The notes below the pieces were generated by a model. That model saw nothing but the letters and a program-made list of their open reading frames with translations, did not search any database and was not told the DNA's origin. Source: Soonwooa sp032062245 (GTDB lineage Bacteria > Bacteroidota > Bacteroidia > Flavobacteriales > Weeksellaceae). From it: a stretch of DNA of 64,000 bases. The first letter of the stretch is position 1. Every line of letters starts with the position of its first letter. The stretch spans positions 1 through 64,000 of the forward strand of contig NZ_DAMBQF010000007.1 in the NCBI RefSeq assembly GCF_032062245.1, read 5' to 3'. Of this stretch, positions 51,838-59,965 are shown piece by piece. The translations under genes were made by a program, and so were the position numbers.

Positions 51838-54423
51838 TTGGGCAAAAGCATTTTCAAAAATATACCACTATTTTTAATTTTCCTAATTTTTAACAGTTTT
51901 TTAGCACAACAAAAGCCTATTAAAACTATTGAAATTGGGACGAAACAAGATACCATTCGTAAGAATGATACGATTCCTGCAAAGGAGCAATTAGAGGGCA
52001 TTGTTAAAACAAAAGCCGATGTAGAACGCAATTCTTTTTCCACAAAACAAACCTTCCTCGAAAAAAATGCACAGGTCATCTACCAAGATATGCAGATTGA
52101 TGCCGACTATATCCGAATCGATTGGTCGAATAGTAAAATCTATGCGCGTGGAGGATTGGACGAGAAAGATCGCGTTAAAGAACCTGCGGTCGCTACGCAA
52201 GCCGGTAAAAAGTATGAATACGACGAAGTTATCTACGATTATAAAACGAAACAAGCGGTTGCTTTTAATGCCAGAACTGAAGAGAGTGAAGGCGTTATTG
52301 TAGCGCAAAAAACCAAAAAGTATAACGACTCTGTATTCTTTATGAGAAACGGAAAATATACGACAGACACTTATTTTATTCAGAAGAAAGATACAATAGC
52401 GGATTATTATTTGCTAGCTCCGAATATTAAATTAGTAAAAGGTAAAGAAAGTTCTCAGGTTATTACAGGGCCGATCCAGATGTATATCGAGCAAGTGCCA
52501 ACACCTTTGGTAATGCCATTTGCGATTTTGCCATTTTCGGAAAAACGTTCTGCTGGTATTTTGATACCGAGTTTTGGAGAGCGTCAGGATGTTGGTTTCT
52601 TCTTAAATGGTCTCGGCTATTATCAACCTATTGGGGAACATTTTGATTTAAAAATTCTATCGGATCTTTATACAAAAGGTAGCTGGAATCTACGCCCAGA
52701 GATGAATTATCTCAAAAAATACCGTTACAGTGGACGTTTCAATGCGGAGATTGGGACTATTGTTCGAGGGATAAAAGGTTTGGATGACTATTCGCGATCG
52801 TCGACCTACAAAATTGGTTGGACGCACACGCAAGATAGTAAAGCCAATCCGCTATTTACATTTAATGCAGCAGTGGATATTACAAGTCAAAAGTTCTATA
52901 GCAACCTTTTGAACAACAATTATATTTACAATAACGAAAATCTAAAAACAAGTCAAACCTCAAGAGTTAGCATCCAAAAACGTTTTTTGAGCTTGCCGAT
53001 TACTATTAACGCCAATGCGACTTATTCACAGAATTTTGCGACAGGAATTACGGATATTCGTTTACCAGATTTAACGGTGGCGATGAGTCAGTTTTATTTA
53101 TTTAAACCAAAAACAGGTATGCGAACTGGACTTTTGGAGAATATGACCGTTAACACAGGCTTGTCAATGTCCAACTATGTGCAAACGACAGAAGCTGAGC
53201 TTTTCAAAGATCAAATGTGGAAGGATATGAAGACGGGGCTTCGTAATAATATTGCCTTGTCGACCAATACGAGTATTGCTAAATATTTGACTTTTACGCT
53301 AAGTGCGAATGTGGACAATGTTTTAACAACGAAAACGCTCGAAAAGCGTTACAATATTTTGACAGATAAAGTTGATAATATTAGTAAAAATCAGTTTGCT
53401 GGGTTTTCAACCTTCAGTACTTCAGCGAGTTTGCAAACAGTGCTTTATAAGTTTTTAAACTTTAAAAATGGATCAACTATCGAGGCGATTCGTCACATGG
53501 TGACACCAAGTGTTAGTTTTAATTATACGCCAGATTTTGCTGCTAAAAATTGGGGCTATTATCGAGCGTTTTATGGGTCTCGCGGCGAGATGACTACCTA
53601 TTCTATTTTTGAAGGTGGTATTTATGGTACGCCAAGTGCAGGACTTACACAAAGTATTGGTTTTAATATCGCTAATAATTTAGAAATGAAAGTGAAGTCT
53701 AAGTCAGACTCAACTGGTGTTAAAAAACTTAAGATTTTTGAAAACTTAAACATTTCTGGTAACTACAACTTTGCAGCAGATAAGAACAAATGGTCGGTGA
53801 TTAGTGTTAGCTCTCAGTCGTCTTTCTTTAATAGTAAGTTGACGGTTAATACGATGTTAACTTTAGAACCTTACAAAATTCTATATGATGCGACAGGTAA
53901 TAATGGCGTGCGTACAGAAGATTTTGGACATTTCAGTTTGCAAGGTTTTAATTTGCAGTTAGGTTATTCATTAAGCGATGAGATTTTTGGTAAGAAAGAG
54001 GAATTAGGCAAAATCTATAAAAAGAAAGGTGAAATCCGTAACGAAGAGTATTATTTTGATGAGGATAATTATGCGAGATTTACACAACCTTGGAGTTTAC
54101 GAATTAATGCAAATTATGCTTATACAAGAGGCTTGTCATTATTCGGAACCAAAATGGCAACCGCAGGATTAGACGGAAACATCAAGCTAACACCTTTTTG
54201 GAATATAACAGGTCGGGCATCTTACGACTTTATATCAAAAGAAATATCACAAGCATCATTAGGTTTTTCTCGTGATCAACGAAGCTTTACGATTAGCTTC
54301 AACTGGGTGCCTTTCGGTGTTTACAAAGTCTATGACTTCTTTATCGGTATTAAAGCCAATATCTTGAGCGATGCTATTAAATACAAAGATCGAAGCTTTA
54401 CCCAACCAAGAAGTAGCTTCTAA
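51838..54423 (+). CDS. lptD: LPS-assembly protein LptD
   Basis: Outer-membrane translocon inserting LPS on the cell surface. Signal peptide (LFLIFLIFNSFLAQ) is followed by an OstA-like beta-jellyroll region (about 60-200: FLEKNAQVIYQDMQIDADYI, TYFIQKKDTIADYYLLAPN), then TPLVMPFAILPFSEKRSAGIL and a large barrel ending SFTQPRSSF. Length 861 suits Bacteroidota. The start is a TTG at 51838; no in-frame ATG precedes it, and the signal peptide follows at once. The lptE and lptA partners are not in this window. Confidence 0.9.
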   Translation: MGKSIFKNIPLFLIFLIFNSFLAQQKPIKTIEIGTKQDTIRKNDTIPAKEQLEGIVKTKADVERNSFSTKQTFLEKNAQVIYQDMQIDADYIRIDWSNSKIYARGGLDEKDRVKEPAVATQAGKKYEYDEVIYDYKTKQAVAFNARTEESEGVIVAQKTKKYNDSVFFMRNGKYTTDTYFIQKKDTIADYYLLAPNIKLVKGKESSQVITGPIQMYIEQVPTPLVMPFAILPFSEKRSAGILIPSFGERQDVGFFLNGLGYYQPIGEHFDLKILSDLYTKGSWNLRPEMNYLKKYRYSGRFNAEIGTIVRGIKGLDDYSRSSTYKIGWTHTQDSKANPLFTFNAAVDITSQKFYSNLLNNNYIYNNENLKTSQTSRVSIQKRFLSLPITINANATYSQNFATGITDIRLPDLTVAMSQFYLFKPKTGMRTGLLENMTVNTGLSMSNYVQTTEAELFKDQMWKDMKTGLRNNIALSTNTSIAKYLTFTLSANVDNVLTTKTLEKRYNILTDKVDNISKNQFAGFSTFSTSASLQTVLYKFLNFKNGSTIEAIRHMVTPSVSFNYTPDFAAKNWGYYRAFYGSRGEMTTYSIFEGGIYGTPSAGLTQSIGFNIANNLEMKVKSKSDSTGVKKLKIFENLNISGNYNFAADKNKWSVISVSSQSSFFNSKLTVNTMLTLEPYKILYDATGNNGVRTEDFGHFSLQGFNLQLGYSLSDEIFGKKEELGKIYKKKGEIRNEEYYFDEDNYARFTQPWSLRINANYAYTRGLSLFGTKMATAGLDGNIKLTPFWNITGRASYDFISKEISQASLGFSRDQRSFTISFNWVPFGVYKVYDFFIGIKANILSDAIKYKDRSFTQPRSSF

Positions 54424-54470
54424 AAATTGATAAAAATGCTTAGATTTGTAAGCGAAATCAACAATAAACT

Positions 54471-54851
54471 ATGAAGAAAATCATCAATACAGATAAAGCG
54501 CCAGGCGCGATTGGTCCATATTCTCAAGCTAATATGGCAAATGGCATACTCTATATTTCGGGACAGATTCCGGTAGATCCAGAAACTGGTAAACTTGCTG
54601 AAGGCATCGAAAAAAGTACGCATCAAGTGATGAAAAATCTAGAAGCTATCTTAACAGAAGCTGGTTTGACATTTAGCCATGTTGTTAAAGCTACAATTTT
54701 CTTAAAAAGTATGGACGACTTTGCTGTGATGAATGATATCTATGCATCTTACCTAGATGCCGCTGCTTTCCCAGCTAGAGAAACAGTGCAAGTGTCTTGT
54801 CTTCCTAAAAATGTAGATGTAGAAATTTCTATGATTGCACACGCAGATTAA
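54471..54851 (+). CDS. ridA: RidA family enamine/imine deaminase
   Basis: A 126-residue RidA: hydrolyses reactive 2-aminoacrylate and other enamines, protecting PLP enzymes. Key residues: GPYSQA, SGQIPVDPETG, and the catalytic R103 in PARETVQV, ending VDVEISMIA. The stop overlaps the next ATG by one base (TAATG), so it is coupled to the following membrane gene. Confidence 0.93.
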   Translation: MKKIINTDKAPGAIGPYSQANMANGILYISGQIPVDPETGKLAEGIEKSTHQVMKNLEAILTEAGLTFSHVVKATIFLKSMDDFAVMNDIYASYLDAAAFPARETVQVSCLPKNVDVEISMIAHAD

Positions 54852-55306
54852 TGAATTTTTTAAGAAACTTATTTGGTGTCATCTGTGGGCTTGTTGTGGC
54901 AGGACTCATTATTTCGCTGGGGATACGCATTAACCCGAGCTGGATTAACTATGAAGAATGGGCGCCATTTGAGCATTGGAAACAACAATTAATTGCGGTT
55001 AAAGATCAAGAAAGCTTTTTTGCAGCTTTGTTATTTTTCGGTGGACTTGGTGTAAGCATCGGCGGTGTTGTGACGGCTCTCATTGTTAAATATGCAAAAG
55101 TAGCTTATGCTATTTTGATAGGTTTTATCATGCTTTTCATCGCAATGCTTGATATTATTATATATCCTTATCATCCCACGTTTTATAAAATTTCGATATT
55201 TCTAGTCTTTTTTCCATTCTCTTGGATTGGAGGGAAAATCGTGGAAGTGATCTACGAACGGAAAAAGAAAGCAGATGCAAAAAAGAATCAGATTAATCAT
55301 AACTAA
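54851..55306 (+). CDS. Small four-span membrane protein, unknown
   Basis: A 151-residue protein with about four hydrophobic spans (LFGVICGLVVAGLIISLGI, SFFAALLFFGGLGVSIGGVV, AYAILIGFIMLFIAMLDIII, SIFLVFFPFSWIGG) and a basic C-terminal tail (ERKKKADAKK). It follows ridA with a TAATG overlap. No family is recognised; a role tied to RidA is only positional inference. Confidence 0.68.
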   Translation: MNFLRNLFGVICGLVVAGLIISLGIRINPSWINYEEWAPFEHWKQQLIAVKDQESFFAALLFFGGLGVSIGGVVTALIVKYAKVAYAILIGFIMLFIAMLDIIIYPYHPTFYKISIFLVFFPFSWIGGKIVEVIYERKKKADAKKNQINHN

Positions 55307-55332
55307 GCAAGCCTTTTGGTTTGCTTTTTTTT
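55305..55332 (+). terminator. Terminator of the ridA unit
   Basis: AAGCAAGCC pairs with GGTTTGCTT (one bulge) around a TTTT loop, then a run of eight Ts. Confidence 0.75.
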
Positions 55333-55399
55333 ATGTCGTTTAGTTGACTTTTTAAAATTTTAAAAGATATTTGTAAAAGAAAAACTAAAACAACTAAAC

Positions 55400-56119
55400 A
55401 TGGCAGAATTAGAAGTTGCTAAATCGACAAAGAAAATCTACGGCACTGCAAAATCCAAAGAGCATAAAGCACTCCATAAGCTTAAGGAAATTGGTATGGA
55501 AATCGCCATCATCATTTTTGCAGTATCGGTTTCTATCGCTTTTCATAATTGGAGCGAAGAGCGACACGAGCAGAAAGAAGTGAAACATTTTTTGCTTGGT
55601 ATTAAAAAAGATTTGAGAAGCGACATTGCAGAAATGCAAGGGGATTTGGAAGCTTATAAAAATCAGAAAAAATTCTTTGGATACATTGCGAAAATCCCAA
55701 ATGGTCAAGTTGCGGACAAAGATTCTATTCATCTTAACCGAGATTTCTTATTTAATTTTACTGGATTTAATGGTAATCAAGGGCGATATCAAGGTTTTAA
55801 ATCTTCTGGTAAAATAGGTTTTATAGAGAATGAAGAACTTCAGAATGATATTTTAGACTTTTATGAGGAAGATGTCCCGCTTTTAATAACGTCGACAGAT
55901 TTCTACAAAGCTCAGAAGCTAAAATATGCAGATTTCCTTTTTGATCATGTTCAAAACTATCCAGACGGCAATTTTTTAAAAATGATTTCTTCTGATCCTA
56001 TCAAGAATCGAAGCAAAGTCTATCTCTCGGCTGTGGATCAAATAATTGGTAATTACACGATGTGCATTAAACAAATGGAAAAAATTATTACTAAAATCGA
56101 CCGCGAGTATAAGCATTAG
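55400..56119 (+). CDS. DUF6090-like membrane-anchored protein
   Basis: A 239-residue protein with one N-terminal membrane helix (EIAIIIFAVSVSIAFHNW), preceded by a basic segment, and a helical periplasmic part (KHFLLGIKKDLRSDIAEMQ, EKIITKIDREY). This layout matches DUF6090, a flavobacterial family with no known function. The Trp-Ser-Glu-Glu end of the helix is the family feature I recognise. It stands alone. Confidence 0.65.
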   Translation: MAELEVAKSTKKIYGTAKSKEHKALHKLKEIGMEIAIIIFAVSVSIAFHNWSEERHEQKEVKHFLLGIKKDLRSDIAEMQGDLEAYKNQKKFFGYIAKIPNGQVADKDSIHLNRDFLFNFTGFNGNQGRYQGFKSSGKIGFIENEELQNDILDFYEEDVPLLITSTDFYKAQKLKYADFLFDHVQNYPDGNFLKMISSDPIKNRSKVYLSAVDQIIGNYTMCIKQMEKIITKIDREYKH

Positions 56120-56288
56120 TATAGTCATTAAAACTTATTTTATTTCCAAATTTGGGAGCCTTATTAAGTTCCGAATTTCTAAAAATATCCGATGTTGAAA
56201 TATTATAAGGCCTACATTTTTTTAAAAATAATAGAATAGCAAGCAAGGACATTAGAATCCAAAATGTTTTCTTGTTTTTTTTGAACAT
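56091..56288 (-). CDS. Possible small membrane-anchored protein (65 aa)
   Basis: A 65-residue frame: MFKKNKKTFWILMSLLAILLFLKKCRPYNIST and a polar tail. The basic start, single hydrophobic helix and Cys make it look like a real small envelope protein, but no family is known. Its end overlaps the 3' end of the DUF6090-like gene by 29 bases. It could be spurious. Confidence 0.4.
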   Translation of the reverse strand: MFKKNKKTFWILMSLLAILLFLKKCRPYNISTSDIFRNSELNKAPKFGNKISFNDYTNAYTRGRF

Positions 56289-56574
56289 GCGATGTAGTTT
56301 CAGAGATAAAGCTGATTTTAAAAATACAAAAAAGAATTTAAGAGAATTGTTATTGATATCCGATTGACAATTTGCAAATTCTTGATGTGTCGATGCGTAT
56401 TCGGAAGAATAGTTTGGAACTAGAAATACATGTTGTTTTATTCATGAAAAAAAATGAAATAAATGATAAGTGTTGATAAACTAAAACTTATCATCCAAAT
56501 CCTATGAAGATAATTTGTTTTTGAACTAGGATTGGCTTAATTTCGAACAGCATAAAATTTAAAATACTTTAATA
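56289..56574 (+). promoter_or_regulatory. Upstream region of glyA with inverted repeat and promoter
   Basis: No gene is seen in 286 bases. ATGATAAGT (56463-56471) and ACTTATCAT (56486-56494) form a perfect 9-bp inverted repeat with a 14-base loop. TTG (56515-56517), 20 bases, TAATTTCG (56538-56545) is a one-mismatch Bacteroidota promoter, 29 bases before the ATG. Confidence 0.5.
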
Positions 56575-57846
56575 ATGAATCAGGATATCATCTTCGACCT
56601 TATCGAGAAAGAAAGACAAAGACAAACACACGGCATCGAGCTTATCGCATCAGAAAACTTCGTGTCAGATAATGTAATGAAAGCGATGGGAAGTGTGCTT
56701 ACTAATAAGTATGCAGAAGGTTATCCTGGTAAAAGATATTATGGTGGTTGCGAAGTGGTAGACGAGGTTGAGACTTTAGCGATCGATCGCGCAAAGCAAC
56801 TTTTCGGTGTCGACTATGTGAACGTACAGCCGCATTCTGGTTCTCAGGCTAATGCTGCAATTTATTTAGCCGTGTTAAAACCTGGCGACAAAATTATGGG
56901 GATGGATCTTTCGATGGGAGGTCACCTAACACATGGTTCTGCGGTTAACTTTTCGGGGATACAATATGATGTTGTTTCTTATGGCGTAGATCGTGAGTCA
57001 GGACTTATCGACTATGATCAAATGCGTGAGGTAGCGCTTCGTGAAAAACCAAAAATGATGATTGCTGGTTTCTCTGCTTATTCTAGAGATTTGGATTATG
57101 CTAAATTCCGTGAAGTAGCTGACGAAATTGGTGCTACACTGTGGGCTGATATTGCGCATCCAGCAGGGCTTGTTGCTAAAGGACTTCTTAATAATCCTTT
57201 CGATCATTGTCATGTGGTGACGACAACAACGCACAAGACGCTGCGTGGACCTCGTGGTGGTATGATTATGATGGGTAAAGATTTTGAAAACACTTACGGG
57301 CACAAAACACCAAAAGGTGACATCAAAATGATGAGTCAAGTTTTGGATGCTGCTGTTTTCCCAGGAATCCAGGGTGGTCCGCTAGAGCATGTTATCGCTG
57401 GTAAGGCGGTAGCTTTTGGAGAAGCGATTGATACACAATTTGAGGTTTATGCAAAACAAGTGAAAGCCAATGCACAAGCTTTAGCAAAAGCAATGATTGC
57501 AAATGGTTTTGATATCGTAAGTGGCGGAACTGATAATCACCTGATGTTAGTGGATCTTCGTAACAAAAATGTTAACGGTAAAGAAACGGAAAAAGCTTTG
57601 GTAAAAGCAGATATCACGTGTAATAAAAATATGGTTCCGTTTGATGATAAGTCACCATTCACAACTTCTGGTATTAGATTAGGGACAGCGGCCATTACAA
57701 CAAGAGGTCTTAAAGAAAATGATATGGAAGCTATTGCTTCATTAATTTCTGAAGTGGTTGATAACATCAAAAACGAAGAAGTTTTAGCATCTGTTAGAAC
57801 GAAAGTTAACCAACTAATGGAAGGAAAAGCGCTTTTCAATTATTAA
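56575..57846 (+). CDS. glyA: Serine hydroxymethyltransferase
   Basis: PLP enzyme converting serine and tetrahydrofolate to glycine and methylene-THF, the main one-carbon source. Motifs: ELIASENFVS, NKYAEGYPGKRYYGG, NVQPHSGSQAN, and the PLP-lysine motif VVTTTTHKTLRGPRGG near residue 222. Length 423 is normal. It stands alone behind its own promoter and ends in a terminator. Confidence 0.97.
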   Translation: MNQDIIFDLIEKERQRQTHGIELIASENFVSDNVMKAMGSVLTNKYAEGYPGKRYYGGCEVVDEVETLAIDRAKQLFGVDYVNVQPHSGSQANAAIYLAVLKPGDKIMGMDLSMGGHLTHGSAVNFSGIQYDVVSYGVDRESGLIDYDQMREVALREKPKMMIAGFSAYSRDLDYAKFREVADEIGATLWADIAHPAGLVAKGLLNNPFDHCHVVTTTTHKTLRGPRGGMIMMGKDFENTYGHKTPKGDIKMMSQVLDAAVFPGIQGGPLEHVIAGKAVAFGEAIDTQFEVYAKQVKANAQALAKAMIANGFDIVSGGTDNHLMLVDLRNKNVNGKETEKALVKADITCNKNMVPFDDKSPFTTSGIRLGTAAITTRGLKENDMEAIASLISEVVDNIKNEEVLASVRTKVNQLMEGKALFNY

Positions 57847-57867
57847 AATTTCGTTTTTAAAATAAAT

Positions 57868-57903
57868 AAAATTCCAACGTCGTAAGGCTTTGGAATTTTT
57901 TTG
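57868..57903 (+). terminator. Terminator of glyA
   Basis: AAATTCCAA (57869-57877) pairs with TTGGAATTT (57890-57898), then a T run. Confidence 0.85.
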
Positions 57904-57955
57904 CTTTAAATTTGAGGTTCTTTTGTATTAAATATTATTAAAAGCTAATTGTCTA

Positions 57956-58426
57956 GTGGAAAAAAAATCCTACACCTTTACTGAAATTAAACTTAAAATG
58001 CTCAATTATTGTGTTTATCAGGATCGTTGTCATTATGAGGTTGAACAGAAGATGCGTGAGTTTTTGTTAATTCCGGAAGCTAAAGAAGAGATTTTGATGT
58101 ATCTTATTCAAGAAAAATATTTGGATGAAGAACGTTTTGTGAGAAGTTATATTCGTGGAAAATTTTATATTAAACACTGGGGACGTAACAAAATAAAAAT
58201 TAATCTCAAACAAAAACAAATAAATGATAAGCTGATTGGTCGTTGTTGGGATGAGATTGATGATGGCGACTATCAAAAACAAATTATAGAATATATAGAA
58301 AAGCAATCCGATTCTAATAACGAATCGAATTTGTTTAAGAAGAAAAATAAAATTATCAAGTTTTTACTGTCTAAAGGTTATGAATATGATTGCATTTTAG
58401 ACGCTTTTGAAAACTCTAGTATATGA
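57956..58426 (+). CDS. recX: RecX family RecA regulator
   Basis: A 156-residue helical RecX that binds and limits RecA filaments. Typical segments: KMLNYCVYQDRCHYEVEQKM, YLDEERFVRSYIRGKF and KHWGRNKIKINLKQK, which fall into the three three-helix repeats of the family. The start is GTG at 57956, directly before EKKSYTFTEIK. No recA gene is next to it. Poorly conserved sequence overall, as is normal for RecX. Confidence 0.82.
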   Translation: MEKKSYTFTEIKLKMLNYCVYQDRCHYEVEQKMREFLLIPEAKEEILMYLIQEKYLDEERFVRSYIRGKFYIKHWGRNKIKINLKQKQINDKLIGRCWDEIDDGDYQKQIIEYIEKQSDSNNESNLFKKKNKIIKFLLSKGYEYDCILDAFENSSI

Positions 58427-58507
58427 AACTTAGATTAATTTAGTAAAAATTTTGAAATTATTAATGAAAAATCCTTACTTTCGTCAAATATTTTTAAGAT
58501 AATAACT

Positions 58508-59143
58508 ATGAAAAAAGCATCGATTGTTCTTTTTCTTTTGACTATAGGTTTTATGTCGGCTCAAAGCTTTAAATTAGGAGCTACAGCAAATATACATAGA
58601 TCTTCTATCGTACATGTTCATGATGTTTCTAAACCAGCATGGGGAGGTGGTGTTGGTGTTTTTGGAGAAATTCCTATCGTAGATAATGATATTTTCGACT
58701 CTGCGTGGCTTTATCTGGTTCCGCAGTTAGAATTTAGTATGCAAGGAGAGAATGCTCAACCTTATAGTAATAAGGATAAGCAGCAATTTCCAAATTATTA
58801 TCTAGGTGTTCCTGTTTATGTAAAATACTTCTTTCATAGAAGTGGTTGGAAAAGCGATTTGTTTTTGATGGCTGGTCCAAGATTTGAGTTTTTAGTCTAT
58901 AATGATCGAAAAGGCCCAGAAGGTTATGCAATGTACGCTGGACAGGAAGATAAAATCAATAGCTTTGGTTACGGCTTGTCTGTTGGTGCAGGACTAAGAG
59001 TACAAGATGATTGGGAGATTTTTGTAAGATTCGATAGAGGATTTAGCAAAATTTATCCTGATTATGATGCCGCTAATAAAACTTCAACATATAATCGTTT
59101 ATTAGGTCTTGGTGTTAATTATTACATCAAATCTTTCGATTAA
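58508..59143 (+). CDS. PorT-like outer-membrane beta-barrel protein
   Basis: A 211-residue exported protein: signal peptide (VLFLLTIGFMSAQ), then alternating strands (FKLGATANIH, WLYLVPQLEFSMQ, YLGVPVYVKYFF, LFLMAGPRFEFLVYN, GYGLSVGAGLRV), ending LLGLGVNYYIKSFD. An eight-strand outer-membrane barrel of the PorT/OMP_b-brl group is likely. It lies 14 bases before the Wza-like gene and may act with capsule export. Confidence 0.78.
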   Translation: MKKASIVLFLLTIGFMSAQSFKLGATANIHRSSIVHVHDVSKPAWGGGVGVFGEIPIVDNDIFDSAWLYLVPQLEFSMQGENAQPYSNKDKQQFPNYYLGVPVYVKYFFHRSGWKSDLFLMAGPRFEFLVYNDRKGPEGYAMYAGQEDKINSFGYGLSVGAGLRVQDDWEIFVRFDRGFSKIYPDYDAANKTSTYNRLLGLGVNYYIKSFD

Positions 59144-59157
59144 TTTAATTTTCACGG

Positions 59158-59961
59158 ATGATGAATAACAAGAGAGGTGTTGTAACCTGTTCTCTACTAT
59201 TTTTTTTTCTCATAATTGTTTCTTGTAAGCCCAAAGAAAATATGGTTTATATGCAAAACCATAATTTTGATCAGGAAGTATCTGAAGCGCGTTATAATGG
59301 TTTGAAACTTCAAGAAGGAGATGTTTTAGAGATTGTGGTTTCGGCCTATGATGATATTGCAGTTAAGCCTTTTAACCTAAGCACGATGGAGCAGACTAAT
59401 GCTGGTGTGGATCCATCATCAAGTGGTGTTGTTACCAAAGCCAATCAATATATTGTTTCCAGCGAAGGTTATGTTGTGATGCCTGTATTGGGACAGATTT
59501 ATTGTAAAGGGATGACCAAGCAACAATTGAAACAGGATTTAGAAGTACGATTGAAGCAATATCTAACAGATCCTTTGGTTAATGTAAAACTTGTCAATTT
59601 TAATGTGAGTGTTATTGGGGAGGTGAAGAGTCCTGGGCAAAAGACCAGTACGACTGAACGCCTTAATATATTTCAAGCTATTGCTTTAGCAGGAGATATG
59701 ACGGATGGAGGCGACCGTACCAATGTAAAGCTTATACGTTATTCCGAATCCCAAGCCAAGGATGAGGTTGTTGCTCTTAATTTGTCCGAAAGTAATATTG
59801 TCAATTCGCCATATTATTATCTACAGCAAAATGATATTGTCTACGTAGAGCCAGATAAAAACAAACAAATTGCGGCGAATACCAACCCGAACAAGTCATT
59901 GTATTTTCAGCTTTTCGGAGTGTTAATGGCAACTATCGCGTTAATTATAAGATTTAAGTAG
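59158..59961 (+). CDS. Polysaccharide export lipoprotein (Wza-like)
   Basis: A 267-residue outer-membrane lipoprotein (lipobox IVSC, Cys 23) of the Poly_export/SLBB family. The poly-export core is EGDVLEIVVSAYDD..., with YIVSSEGYVVMPVLGQIYCKG; the SLBB domain carries VNFNVSVIGEVKSPGQ and FQAIALAGDMTDGGD. A hydrophobic C-terminal segment (LYFQLFGVLMATIALIIRF) is probably the pore helix. Four bases separate it from the Wzc-like gene. Confidence 0.9.
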   Translation: MMNNKRGVVTCSLLFFFLIIVSCKPKENMVYMQNHNFDQEVSEARYNGLKLQEGDVLEIVVSAYDDIAVKPFNLSTMEQTNAGVDPSSSGVVTKANQYIVSSEGYVVMPVLGQIYCKGMTKQQLKQDLEVRLKQYLTDPLVNVKLVNFNVSVIGEVKSPGQKTSTTERLNIFQAIALAGDMTDGGDRTNVKLIRYSESQAKDEVVALNLSESNIVNSPYYYLQQNDIVYVEPDKNKQIAANTNPNKSLYFQLFGVLMATIALIIRFK

Positions 59962-59965
59962 GTTA

